DNA of 64,000 nucleotides. Source: Hyphomonadaceae bacterium UBA1849 (GTDB lineage Bacteria > Pseudomonadota > Alphaproteobacteria > Caulobacterales > Hyphomonadaceae). The stretch is from positions 492,167 through 556,166 of the forward strand of contig DDIN01000008.1 in the NCBI GenBank assembly GCA_002338565.1, written 5' to 3'. The position numbers and the translations under genes are program-made. Positions within the stretch are counted from its first letter, which is position 1. Every line of letters begins with the position of its first letter. The notes below the pieces were generated by a model. The model was not told the DNA's origin and ran no database searches. It was given only the letters and a program-made list of their open reading frames with translations. Below are positions 15,769-24,739 of the stretch, piece by piece.

Positions 15769-18366
15769 TCAGTTGTAATCGTATGAGAAACGAACACCGA
15801 TCGTACGTGGACGCATTGGTGTGATGCGCTCACGGTCGTTGACGAAGTTGCCGGAGAGTTCTGCGTGCTCGTTTGTGAGGTTCGTCACGAACAGTTCTGC
15901 AGACCAGCTGTCAGCCGTCACACCCAGCGTGCCGCCGAGAGTTGTGTATCCATCGAGTTCCATTTTGTTGATCTCGATGATGTCGGTGACGCTGCTATCT
16001 GTGAAGATGAGCTGCGGCATAACGTGCGCAGTCAGCGTAGAGCCTGCAACAGTCTGCTCCAGATCCCACTCATAACGCGCACGGATATTGCCCTGATAAC
16101 CCGGCGCGAACGCCAGTTCAGATCCGACCAGAACGTCATTCGTTGGTGTGAGAACTTCTGTGACCTCGGAGTCGAGGAATGAGAAGCCACCTGCAACGGT
16201 CAGACCGTTGATAGATGCCGGAGCCCATGTGAACTCGCCTTCAACACCAGAAAGCTCTGCATTCGCAGCGTTATCGGAGAAGAAGAGGTTCGTGATGGAC
16301 GGATCGAAGATTGTTGTCTGCAGACCGGAAATGTCCACAAAGAACGCAGAACCGTTGAAACGGAGCGAACGGTTGAGCAGCTCGGTTTTCCAACCAATCT
16401 CGTAGTTTTTCACTTCGTCGGTATCAACCGCGTAAGGAACAGTGAAGCCACCTGGACCCGCTGCGCCGCCTGGACGGTTCAGGAGACCTGGGCGGAAGCC
16501 TTCAGAATATGTCGCATACAGAAGAACATCGTCTGTTGGTGTCCACTCACCGGTGAATTTGTAGATCACACCGTCTGTAGACGCTGTATCTGGTGCACCA
16601 AACGGGTTACCCGGCGCGAACTGCGCAGAGATGTTCGTACCAGCGAGCTGAGAGTCGCCAGTTGTCTGACCGAAGTTGAAGAATGAAGAGTTCGCAGACC
16701 CTTCCAGATCCACTTCAACGTCATACCAGCGAGCGCCAACAGTCACAGCGAACTGGTCTGTCAGGTCGAATGTCGCTTCACCGAAAATACCCATTTGCTC
16801 GTCCGTACGCAGAACGTCGTTACGGAAGATCACACCGTTAGGGAACGGACCCGGATCAGAGAAGTAACCCTGAGATTCATTGCCGACCTGACCAGGTGTC
16901 GCCGCACCATTCGTCAGTGGGAAGTTCGGAGAGAAGCCCTGTGTGCCGTCAAACGCTGTCGCGAAGACAGAACCCGGATAGGTGAAGTCGTTGAGCTCAG
17001 CGAGTTCCAGATCAGAATAGAACGCACCGAATGTCGCGCGGAAACGCTCGTCAGCTGGTGTGTTGAAGCGAACTTCGTGTGTCTGGATTTTTGTTTCTGT
17101 AGAAGATTCTACAAACAGGTTTGGTGCCTGACATGTACCGGATGGCAGGCCGCCCGGATAAGTAACTGAACCATCACAGATATAGTAAGGCAGGTACTGA
17201 CCAACGAACAGATAGTCAGAATAATCTACGACCTGATCCGTTGTACGCTCTGTGTAAGCACCGGTGTAAACCGCTTCGAGCATGCCGAGGCGGCCCTGCA
17301 GTGTCCACGCTGTGTTGTGGTAGCTGTCATCCAGTTCGTCTTCTGTGAAGCGAGTAACTTCATAGTCGCCAAGATCTGGATCGTCGTAGAAGACGCCATC
17401 TGCTTCGAGCTGCTGCTGAGAGTGAGCGACCAGAAGGTTCCAGTCGTCATTGAACTCATAGTAACCGGACAGACGGAAGCCGTTATAAGTTGCGTCGTTA
17501 TAGTCATCCTCGGCGATCGTAGCGTTGTCCGCATCGATGAAGGTTACGCCTGCAAGATAAGCGTCAGTTGCAGCAACCGTACCCTGAGCCTGGAAGCCCG
17601 CGCGGTTAGCACCGACAACGGTACCGTTTTCACGAACCGCTGTTGCTTCACGGAAACGCGCCGATTCGCGCGCATTGAGCGTGCCCGGAACGTTATCGAT
17701 ATAGCCGCCTGCATGATCTGTGTAGACAACACCGCGCAGTGCGAAATTGTCAGTCACAGGAATGTTGATCATCGCTTCAACGCTGTTCGACATCTCGCCA
17801 CCTTCAGTGAAGGACGTAGACGCGTCAAAACCAGCTTCGAAGCCATCAAGGCTCGGCTTGTTTGTGATCAGACGAACTGTACCCGCCTGAGAACTCGCGC
17901 CGAAGAGCGTTCCCTGTGGACCAGACAGAACCTCAACACGTTGCATATCAGCCGCGTAAACGTCGAGGTTACGACCTGGCTGAGATACTGGCTGCTCGTC
18001 GAGATAAAGCGCAACGTTAGGCGCAAGACCTGCAACGCCCGCAGTTGTCAGGTTTGGCGTCGTAGACGCGAGGCCACGAATGTAGATCGTGTTCTGACCC
18101 GGGCCAGAACCACCAGCTGTTACGCCCGGCAGCTGCACGAGATAGTCATTAAAGTTGGAAACGCCGAGGCTTTCCAGCTCTTGCTCTCCCAGTGCTGTTA
18201 CAGTCACTGGAATTGTCTGAGCGGATTCTTCACGTTTCGTCGCTGTAACCTGAACGGCTTGCAGGCGGCGGTCTTCTGGCTGTGCAGGTGCATCCTGCGC
18301 AAAAGCTCCGGCCGCGGTCGCACTTGCAAATGCAACAACAGAGACGCTTTGAAGAAGTCTTCTCAT
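15769..18366 (-). CDS. TonB-dependent receptor
   Basis: 865 residues from the ATG at 18366, which follows GAGGA at good spacing and begins a signal peptide (MRRLLQSVSVVAFASATAAG, cleaved near AFAQ); an upstream TTG at 18414 is rejected. The plug domain begins with QAVQVTATKREESAQTIPVTV and includes GQNTIYIRGLAS. The rest is a 22-strand barrel ending in RPRTIGVRFSYDYN. It would import a large ligand across the outer membrane using TonB energy. The substrate is not evident; the TPR-sulfotransferase and MarR genes downstream suggest an organic ligand rather than iron, but this is inference. Confidence 0.93.
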   Translation of the reverse strand: MRRLLQSVSVVAFASATAAGAFAQDAPAQPEDRRLQAVQVTATKREESAQTIPVTVTALGEQELESLGVSNFNDYLVQLPGVTAGGSGPGQNTIYIRGLASTTPNLTTAGVAGLAPNVALYLDEQPVSQPGRNLDVYAADMQRVEVLSGPQGTLFGASSQAGTVRLITNKPSLDGFEAGFDASTSFTEGGEMSNSVEAMINIPVTDNFALRGVVYTDHAGGYIDNVPGTLNARESARFREATAVRENGTVVGANRAGFQAQGTVAATDAYLAGVTFIDADNATIAEDDYNDATYNGFRLSGYYEFNDDWNLLVAHSQQQLEADGVFYDDPDLGDYEVTRFTEDELDDSYHNTAWTLQGRLGMLEAVYTGAYTERTTDQVVDYSDYLFVGQYLPYYICDGSVTYPGGLPSGTCQAPNLFVESSTETKIQTHEVRFNTPADERFRATFGAFYSDLELAELNDFTYPGSVFATAFDGTQGFSPNFPLTNGAATPGQVGNESQGYFSDPGPFPNGVIFRNDVLRTDEQMGIFGEATFDLTDQFAVTVGARWYDVEVDLEGSANSSFFNFGQTTGDSQLAGTNISAQFAPGNPFGAPDTASTDGVIYKFTGEWTPTDDVLLYATYSEGFRPGLLNRPGGAAGPGGFTVPYAVDTDEVKNYEIGWKTELLNRSLRFNGSAFFVDISGLQTTIFDPSITNLFFSDNAANAELSGVEGEFTWAPASINGLTVAGGFSFLDSEVTEVLTPTNDVLVGSELAFAPGYQGNIRARYEWDLEQTVAGSTLTAHVMPQLIFTDSSVTDIIEINKMELDGYTTLGGTLGVTADSWSAELFVTNLTNEHAELSGNFVNDRERITPMRPRTIGVRFSYDYN

Positions 18367-18649
18367 GATGTCCTCTTTCACTTTGTTTCGATCATTAAAA
18401 GGAATCCAGCCCAATCGAATCCCCCACGGGCCCCAGAGAGGCCCATTAAGCTTGGACGTTTGGTTAGTCGATTATTTCGACAATGGAAAGGTCAGCAGCC
18501 GCTCACGACTAAAAAGCCGCACTTTTTGGGGCTTTTAGGTCACACTTTTCTTCGATTTCCGTAGCGTTCGGCACTATATGGAAGGGTGGAAAGCAAGAAA
18601 CGGAGAATCTTTTGTTTGACGATCTAGATATTTCCTGCATGACGGTGTG

Positions 18650-20296
18650 ATGACTGATATCGAACAGACCGGCTCTGAAGAAGAGCTCATCGTCCCTCAG
18701 GATATTCTGGAATACGACACCGACTATGAAATCGGTCAGGACAATGTCGAGGTCATGGGCCTCGATATTCATAATCCGGTTTTCTTCCTGTCTGCGGGCA
18801 TCGTACTTTTCTTCTCAGTCCTGACACTGATCTTCCCCGATGCTGCGTCCGATTTCCTACTCGGCGCGAAAGCAGGCACGCTGCAGAACTTCGACTGGCT
18901 GTTTGCGATTACGCCGCCAATCATTCTGATCTTCTGTGTTGGCCTCAGCATTTCACCGCTTGGTCGTATCCGCCTTGGCGGGCAGGACGCGACACCTGAT
19001 TTCAGCATTCTCTCATGGATCGCCATGTTGTTTGCCGCTGGCGTGGGCGTCGGCTTCATGTTCTGGGGCGCGGCTGAACCGCTGGCCTATTATACAGACT
19101 GGTATGGCACCCCGCTGAATGTTGAGGGCGCGACGCCAGAGGCGAAAAGCCTGGCGTTCTCCTCCACGCTCTTCCACTGGGGCCTGTCGCCCTGGGCGAT
19201 TTACGCTGTCGCCGGCCTCTGCCTTGGCTTCTTTGCCCATAATAAAGGGCTGCCGCTTAGCATTCGTTCGGCCTTCTATCCGATCCTCGGCGAACGTATC
19301 TGGGGCTGGCCGGGCCATATCATCGACCTGTTCGCAGTTGTCTCCACCATTTTCGGCCTCGCAACGACAATCGGCCTTGGTGGCACACAAGCCGCAAACG
19401 GCATCGCCTATATGTTCAATATTGAGCCAAGCATCTGGCTTCAGATCGGCCTGATTTGTTCCATGACCGGCCTCGCCGTGATTTCGGTGATCCGCGGCAT
19501 GGATGGCGGGGTAAAACTCCTCTCCGACATCAATATGGGCGTGGCGTTCTGCCTGCTCGTATTCGTCATCATCGCTGGCCCGACTGTGTTGATCTTCACC
19601 GGACTCGGCGACCACCTTCTGGCCTACGTTACCGACACACCTGCACTCACCGAATGGCGTGGCCGTGAGGACCTCTCCTGGTTCCATGACTGGACCATCT
19701 TCTACTGGGCATGGTGGATTTCATGGTCACCATTTGTGGGCATGTTCATTGCGCGCATTTCCAAAGGCCGCACGGTTCGCGAGTATTTCACCGTGGTTCT
19801 GCTCGCCCCGTTCGCCATTTGCCTGATCTGGTTCACCGCCTTTGGCGAGACAGCGATCCTGCAATTTGATCAGGGCGTTGGCGATCTGGCGGAGGGCGTG
19901 AGCGATTCATCTATTGTCCTGTTCCAGATGCTCGATTCCTTGCCATTCGGCATGTTCACATCGATTGCGGCGATCACGCTTCTCATCGTCTTCATTGTGA
20001 CATCAGCCGACTCCGGCGCACTCGTTGTCGACACGATTACCTCCGGCGGCAAGACGGATGCGCCCGTTTATCAGCGCATCTTCTGGGCCTGCTCGCTTGG
20101 TCTGACGGCGTCGGCACTCCTCTATGGCGGCGGCGAAAATGCACTCCAGTCTCTGCAGGCGGGCACGATCACTGCGGCTATTCCGTTCACGATCATTCTC
20201 CTCGTCAGTTGCGTGACGCTGTATCTGGGCATGGTGGACGAGCACAAAAAGTCCAAGGCATGGATCGAGGAAGAAACCGAAGAGCTCAACTTATAA
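18650..20296 (+). CDS. BCCT family betaine/carnitine/choline transporter
   Basis: 548 residues from ATG 18650; a GTG directly before it is an equal alternative. Twelve hydrophobic helices; the family signature WAWWISWSPFVGMFIARISKGRTVREY is present near residue 355, as is the central tryptophan-rich FHWGLSPWAIYAVAGL segment. It would import a quaternary ammonium compound for osmoprotection or as a carbon source. The C-terminus is short, so an osmosensing tail as in BetP is absent. Substrate not determined. Confidence 0.92.
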   Translation: MTDIEQTGSEEELIVPQDILEYDTDYEIGQDNVEVMGLDIHNPVFFLSAGIVLFFSVLTLIFPDAASDFLLGAKAGTLQNFDWLFAITPPIILIFCVGLSISPLGRIRLGGQDATPDFSILSWIAMLFAAGVGVGFMFWGAAEPLAYYTDWYGTPLNVEGATPEAKSLAFSSTLFHWGLSPWAIYAVAGLCLGFFAHNKGLPLSIRSAFYPILGERIWGWPGHIIDLFAVVSTIFGLATTIGLGGTQAANGIAYMFNIEPSIWLQIGLICSMTGLAVISVIRGMDGGVKLLSDINMGVAFCLLVFVIIAGPTVLIFTGLGDHLLAYVTDTPALTEWRGREDLSWFHDWTIFYWAWWISWSPFVGMFIARISKGRTVREYFTVVLLAPFAICLIWFTAFGETAILQFDQGVGDLAEGVSDSSIVLFQMLDSLPFGMFTSIAAITLLIVFIVTSADSGALVVDTITSGGKTDAPVYQRIFWACSLGLTASALLYGGGENALQSLQAGTITAAIPFTIILLVSCVTLYLGMVDEHKKSKAWIEEETEELNL

Positions 20297-20361
20297 CTTT
20301 CTGATTGAAACACCCTTCTCCGGCGTTATTCTGGTTACATAACGTTCGGGGAGGACAATCC

Positions 20362-21570
20362 ATGAGTAGAGTGAGATTTGCGCTGGCCGCATTGGCTGTC
20401 GGCGCATTGGCACCTGTCGCAAACGCACAGCTTAGCAATGATGCGCTCGGCGCGTTCAATACCGCCGTTCAGAGCGGTGACAATGGCGCTATAATCTCTG
20501 CCTCTACGGCGCTCATGGATAACGCCATTGCCAATCCATCAGACCCGAACGCAACGGTTGCCGCCTATGAAGCCGCGCTAAAACTCTGTGAGCGTCAGGC
20601 GTGCGAGTCAGCTCTTCGCGGCGCCGAGTTCACAACCCGCCAGCCCGACACGGGCGCGCACCCGCTTATGTCAGACCGCGAGCTGTTACGCGCCTATGCA
20701 GAGTTTGCGACGGATTCAGACGGTTCCAGCCGCCGCGGTCTGCGTGAAGCCCTCGAAGCCGTCCGCGATCGCGACCCGAGCTATCTCAGCATGCGTGCGG
20801 GCCATGCGCTCTATTCAGAGTTTGTCCGTCGCGGGGACTGGCGCGATGCATGGCGTATTGCGAGCTCCGAGGCCGACCACCTCTACCCTGTGCGCAGCGT
20901 CGTCTCCGAAGCCTATTATGGCGCGCGCCAGAATGCAGCGGTCTCGTTCTTCTATTCAGAACAAACCCGCGAATCTCACGAGCTGATCGCCCGCTGGAAC
21001 GCCGAAACAGCACAAGCCGTCTCTCAGGTCGTAGATGCAGGTTATGCCGCGCCTGAATGGCTGGAGGCCAATTACTGGCAAAGTGAAGCCCTGCTTCGCC
21101 TCGCCGACTATTGGTTCTATTCCTATGACACGGATAACTCGCTCGCATCTATGCGCGCGCAGGGGCGACGCATCCAGCCCATGACAGATGCCCAGCGCGA
21201 GCGCGTTTATGCTGAATACCCTCTGGCCATTCCCGAAGAGTTATTCTTCTTCAGCATTCCTGAGGACCAGCTACCATTCTGCCGCGGCGAACTCATTCAG
21301 GAACCGGAGCTGGAGTATCCGAACAGCATCACCAATTTCTGGGCCGGTGTCGGCGTCGTCTATATCAAACTTCACTTTGAAGAAGATGGCAGCGTGAACG
21401 ACGTAGAGCTACTTGCCTCCATTCCTGCTTCATCAGACTTTGAAGAAAACACATTGGAAACGGCACGCCAGTGGCATTATGAAGTTGCCGCAGACGAAGA
21501 GAGGGAGAACTGCAGGCTCTCCCTCTACCCTTATGATTACAATGTCGTCTTTTATATCGGACGGAACTGA
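20362..21570 (+). CDS. Exported protein with TonB C-terminal-like domain
   Basis: 402 residues from ATG 20362, chosen because GGGAGG lies 8 bases upstream and the signal peptide (RFALAALAVGALAPVANA) begins there. The middle is helical and repeat-like, with SEL1/TPR character but no firm family. The C-terminal 90 residues (GVGVVYIKLHFEEDGSVNDVELL, then FEENTLETARQWHYE) match the TonB/TolA C-terminal fold seen in energy-transducer-like proteins. No membrane anchor other than the signal is visible, so a true TonB role is unlikely; a periplasmic protein of unknown role is the safer call. Confidence 0.7.
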   Translation: MSRVRFALAALAVGALAPVANAQLSNDALGAFNTAVQSGDNGAIISASTALMDNAIANPSDPNATVAAYEAALKLCERQACESALRGAEFTTRQPDTGAHPLMSDRELLRAYAEFATDSDGSSRRGLREALEAVRDRDPSYLSMRAGHALYSEFVRRGDWRDAWRIASSEADHLYPVRSVVSEAYYGARQNAAVSFFYSEQTRESHELIARWNAETAQAVSQVVDAGYAAPEWLEANYWQSEALLRLADYWFYSYDTDNSLASMRAQGRRIQPMTDAQRERVYAEYPLAIPEELFFFSIPEDQLPFCRGELIQEPELEYPNSITNFWAGVGVVYIKLHFEEDGSVNDVELLASIPASSDFEENTLETARQWHYEVAADEERENCRLSLYPYDYNVVFYIGRN

Positions 21571-22938
21571 TCAGAAACGACCAGCAGGCCCCGGGAAGAC
21601 AACCGGGGTCTCGCTACCGTCTGTGGCGACAGCCGACACGCCGAAATAATAGTTGTCGATCACGATATTCTCGAGCGTGTACTCGGTGACATCGCCCACG
21701 AAACGTGAGTAAGCCCACTGGGACTCGTCTGTCAGACGCCACCAGACACGATAGCCAGCCAGATTGTCTGAGTTCTCCGGCTTCTCCCATGTGAGTGTGG
21801 TGTTGGCCGTCACCGCACCTTCAATCTCAACATTTGCAGGGAATGGCGGCGCGCCTGCGATACCGGCCATAGTGATCGCGTTGAGCGCGGTCAGCTGGGC
21901 CGCATAGACCTCGTCAACGCCTTCCATCGTGTCACCATAGACAATGCCATCTTCTGTGCGCAGATCCTGGTGCTGGCGATCATAATGCTCGTGGACTTCC
22001 ATGATGCGCACACCCGGAATGCCAACCTCGTTGAACGGACGGTGGTGACCACCGCGGCCAAACCGGTCCAGACGGTAAACCATCATCACGTCCATATTGG
22101 TCATATAGTCATCAGCCATACGATCGATATAGCGCGCAAGATTTCGTGACGGGCTGTCGACTTCACCGCCTGTGAAGCGACGGATACGCGCCTCTTCAGG
22201 GGTTTCAACAGCGCGCGTGCCTTCAGAGAATACTCGCACAGTCGAGTTATCGATGACGCCATCAATGCCGGAAATATTCGAGATCATATCATTGTTGAGA
22301 ACGGCTTTGATCTCCCAGCCATTATCAAGCGCATGCTGAGCGACGATACGACCACCGATCAGCCCCTGCTCTTCACCGGCCAGCGCCGCATAAATGATTG
22401 AGCCGTCAAACTCGTACCGCGAAAGGATACGCGCCGCTTCCAGAGCGCCCGCAACGCCGGATGCGTTATCATTCGCGCCCGGAGAATCAGATGTGGAGTT
22501 CATCACGTCGGAGACGCGGCTATCGATATCACCTGACATCATCACGAAACGGTTCGGGTCGGTTGTCCCGCGCTGGATGGCCACAACACTGATCACATCA
22601 GCAGGGCCCGGCACACGTCGCTCGTTTTCGACGGTATCGCCGATATACATGACCTCCAGACAGCCACCGCATTCGGCAGAGATCGCTTCAAACTCTTCGA
22701 AAATCCAGCGACGCGCAGCGCCGATACCGCGCGTATCGCTTTCAGTTTCAGACAGGGTGTGACGTGTTCCGAAATCGACAAGCGTCTGGATATCGGCGCG
22801 AATACGCTCCGGAGATGGCGCATGCGCAATATCATACAGGTCCATAACTTCGCTTGGCGGCGCAACTGTCTGCGCAAACGCGTTTGGTGTGATGGCAATT
22901 GCGAGACTAAGCCCGACACCGGCGAACAGATTTTTCAT
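21571..22938 (-). CDS. M28 family metallopeptidase with C-terminal FnIII-like domain, exported
   Basis: 455 residues from ATG 22938, which starts a signal peptide (MKNLFAGVGLSLAIAITPNAFA); the longer frame upstream has no signal sequence. Zinc-ligand blocks of M28 aminopeptidases are visible: GANDNASGVAGALEAARIL (bridging Asp), AGEEQGLIGG (catalytic Glu) and NNDMISN, with a late histidine region GHHRPFNEVGIPGVRI. The last 90 residues (TLTWEKPENSDNLAGYRVWW onward) look like a fibronectin type III domain. The enzyme probably trims peptides in the periplasm or outside the cell, complementing the S46 peptidase. Confidence 0.9.
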   Translation of the reverse strand: MKNLFAGVGLSLAIAITPNAFAQTVAPPSEVMDLYDIAHAPSPERIRADIQTLVDFGTRHTLSETESDTRGIGAARRWIFEEFEAISAECGGCLEVMYIGDTVENERRVPGPADVISVVAIQRGTTDPNRFVMMSGDIDSRVSDVMNSTSDSPGANDNASGVAGALEAARILSRYEFDGSIIYAALAGEEQGLIGGRIVAQHALDNGWEIKAVLNNDMISNISGIDGVIDNSTVRVFSEGTRAVETPEEARIRRFTGGEVDSPSRNLARYIDRMADDYMTNMDVMMVYRLDRFGRGGHHRPFNEVGIPGVRIMEVHEHYDRQHQDLRTEDGIVYGDTMEGVDEVYAAQLTALNAITMAGIAGAPPFPANVEIEGAVTANTTLTWEKPENSDNLAGYRVWWRLTDESQWAYSRFVGDVTEYTLENIVIDNYYFGVSAVATDGSETPVVFPGPAGRF

Positions 22939-23134
22939 GAACACATCCCTTTGACTGAGAAAACGGAAACTAGGTGCCCACCCTTTAAAAGCAATCATGT
23001 CAGACGCTTCACCGGATGAACACAGAAAGTTGGTTTTGACTTGAGCGCCATGTCCCATAATTTGTTCAATATAGCTTACCCAGCGGAACTAACACTGGCC
23101 CGACGCGTACGGGACCTGAGGAGACTCAACTCAC

Positions 23135-24082
23135 ATGGCTGTTTATCGCCCACCGCATATTCCATCCTCTGAGATCACGCCGAAGGATGTCTGGCTGAAC
23201 CGACGATCTATTCTGAAGAGCGCCGCAGCCCTTGGCGCGACAACGCTCGCCGCACCTCTTGCAGCCTGCGGTCAGGAATCTGCGACCGGCACCAGCTACA
23301 CAACCAATGAACCGGTCACGCCGTATCAGGACGTCACCGGCTATAATAATTTCTACGAATTCGGCCTTCAAAAGACGGATCCGGCCCGCCATTCCGGCGA
23401 CTTCAACCCGCGCCCGTGGACAATCGAAGTCGACGGCCTCGTGAATAACCCACGCACCTTCGACATTGACGATCTGATCGCCAGCCAGACAATTGAAGAG
23501 CGCATTTACCGCATGCGCTGCGTTGAGGCATGGTCCATGGTCATTCCGTGGAACGGCTTCCCGCTTTCTGCTCTGCTAAATCAGGTCGAGCCGCTTTCCA
23601 GCGCGAAATATGTTGCGTTTGAAACAGTCGTGCGCCCTGAAGAAATGCCGGGCCAGCGCGGGTTCTTCCAGCCTCTGCCATGGCCATATCGTGAAGGCCT
23701 GCGCCTTGATGAAGCCATGCACCCGCTTACGATTTTGTCGACAGGCGTGTTTGGTGAAACCCTGCCGAACCAGAATGGTGCACCTGTCCGCCTCGTTGTG
23801 CCGTGGAAGTATGGCTTTAAGGGCATCAAATCCATCGTGAAGATCACCCTCACCGAGCAAGAACCTCCATCTACATGGAATGTCTCCGCGCCGAGCGAGT
23901 ACGGCTTCTACGCCAATGTGAACCCGAACGTGCCGCACCCGCGCTGGAGCCAGGCCACCGAGCGTCGTATTGGCACAGGCGGCTTCTTCGGCGCCGACCG
24001 CCGTGAAACGCTCATGTTCAATGGCTATGCTGACGAAGTTGCCGACATGTACGCCGACATGGACCTGACGCGTTATTTCTGA
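23135..24082 (+). CDS. msrP: Protein-methionine-sulfoxide reductase catalytic subunit MsrP (YedY)
   Basis: 315 residues with a twin-arginine signal (NRRSILKSAAALGATTLAAPLAAC, about residues 25-48), as expected for a folded molybdoenzyme exported by Tat. The molybdenum-ligating cysteine lies in YRMRCVEAWSM (C129). Other family blocks are GFPLSALLNQVEP and RLVVPWKYGFKGIKSIVKI. MsrP repairs oxidised methionines in periplasmic proteins. Its stop overlaps the start of msrQ (TGATG), indicating coupling. Confidence 0.95.
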   Translation: MAVYRPPHIPSSEITPKDVWLNRRSILKSAAALGATTLAAPLAACGQESATGTSYTTNEPVTPYQDVTGYNNFYEFGLQKTDPARHSGDFNPRPWTIEVDGLVNNPRTFDIDDLIASQTIEERIYRMRCVEAWSMVIPWNGFPLSALLNQVEPLSSAKYVAFETVVRPEEMPGQRGFFQPLPWPYREGLRLDEAMHPLTILSTGVFGETLPNQNGAPVRLVVPWKYGFKGIKSIVKITLTEQEPPSTWNVSAPSEYGFYANVNPNVPHPRWSQATERRIGTGGFFGADRRETLMFNGYADEVADMYADMDLTRYF

Positions 24083-24699
24083 TGTCCGTTTCCAGCAGCG
24101 TTAATTCCGCCGTCCGCAAAATTCCGGTATGGCCGCTTTATATTCTCGGCCTCATACCAGCGGTGTGGGGCTTTTACCTCGGCGCGACCAACCAGCTTGG
24201 CACCGACCCTGTCAAAACCTTCGAGATATTTCTTGGTCTATGGGCGATCCGCTTTCTGCTGCTCACTCTGGCGATCACGCCGCTCCGTGATCTGGCGGGC
24301 GTGAACCTTATCAAATACCGGCGAGGGCTTGGCCTGCTGGTCTTCTGGTATGTGTTATTCCATTTCCTTGTATGGCTGATCCTCGATCAGCAGCTCATGA
24401 TGGCGCAGGCGATTGAAGACATCACCAAACGGCCTTTCATCATGCTGGGCATGGCAGCGCTTATCCTGCTCATACCGCTCGCGCTGACGAGCTTTAACTT
24501 CGCCATCCGCAAGCTGCGCAAGAACTGGAACAAGCTGCATAAGCTGATCTATGTGATCAGCATTCTGGCGGCGATCCACCTCTTCATGGCGACCAAGGTT
24601 CTGGACACAGAGCAGTACGTCTATCTGGCGCTGTTTGTGGTGCTGCTCGGGTATCGCATTGCCCGCGAGCCGATCCTGCAGGCAAAACGCGCAGCGTGA
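24082..24699 (+). CDS. msrQ: Heme b membrane subunit MsrQ (YedZ)
   Basis: 205 residues with about six membrane helices of the ferric-reductase-like fold. Histidines that would bind heme b are seen in WYVLFHFLVWLI and in NKLHKLIYVISILAAIHLFMA. It passes electrons from the quinone pool to MsrP. The ATG overlaps the msrP stop. This is the last gene before the AT-richer tRNA-linked segment. Confidence 0.93.
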   Translation: MSVSSSVNSAVRKIPVWPLYILGLIPAVWGFYLGATNQLGTDPVKTFEIFLGLWAIRFLLLTLAITPLRDLAGVNLIKYRRGLGLLVFWYVLFHFLVWLILDQQLMMAQAIEDITKRPFIMLGMAALILLIPLALTSFNFAIRKLRKNWNKLHKLIYVISILAAIHLFMATKVLDTEQYVYLALFVVLLGYRIAREPILQAKRAA

Positions 24700-24739
24700 G
24701 GAAGGTTGCTAAACTTAACGATCATCTTAGGTGCGATAG

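Noticed and set aside
17317..18564. 415-residue plus-strand frame across the TonB receptor
   Set aside because: Antisense to conserved plug and barrel sequence, low-complexity residue use, no start signal.
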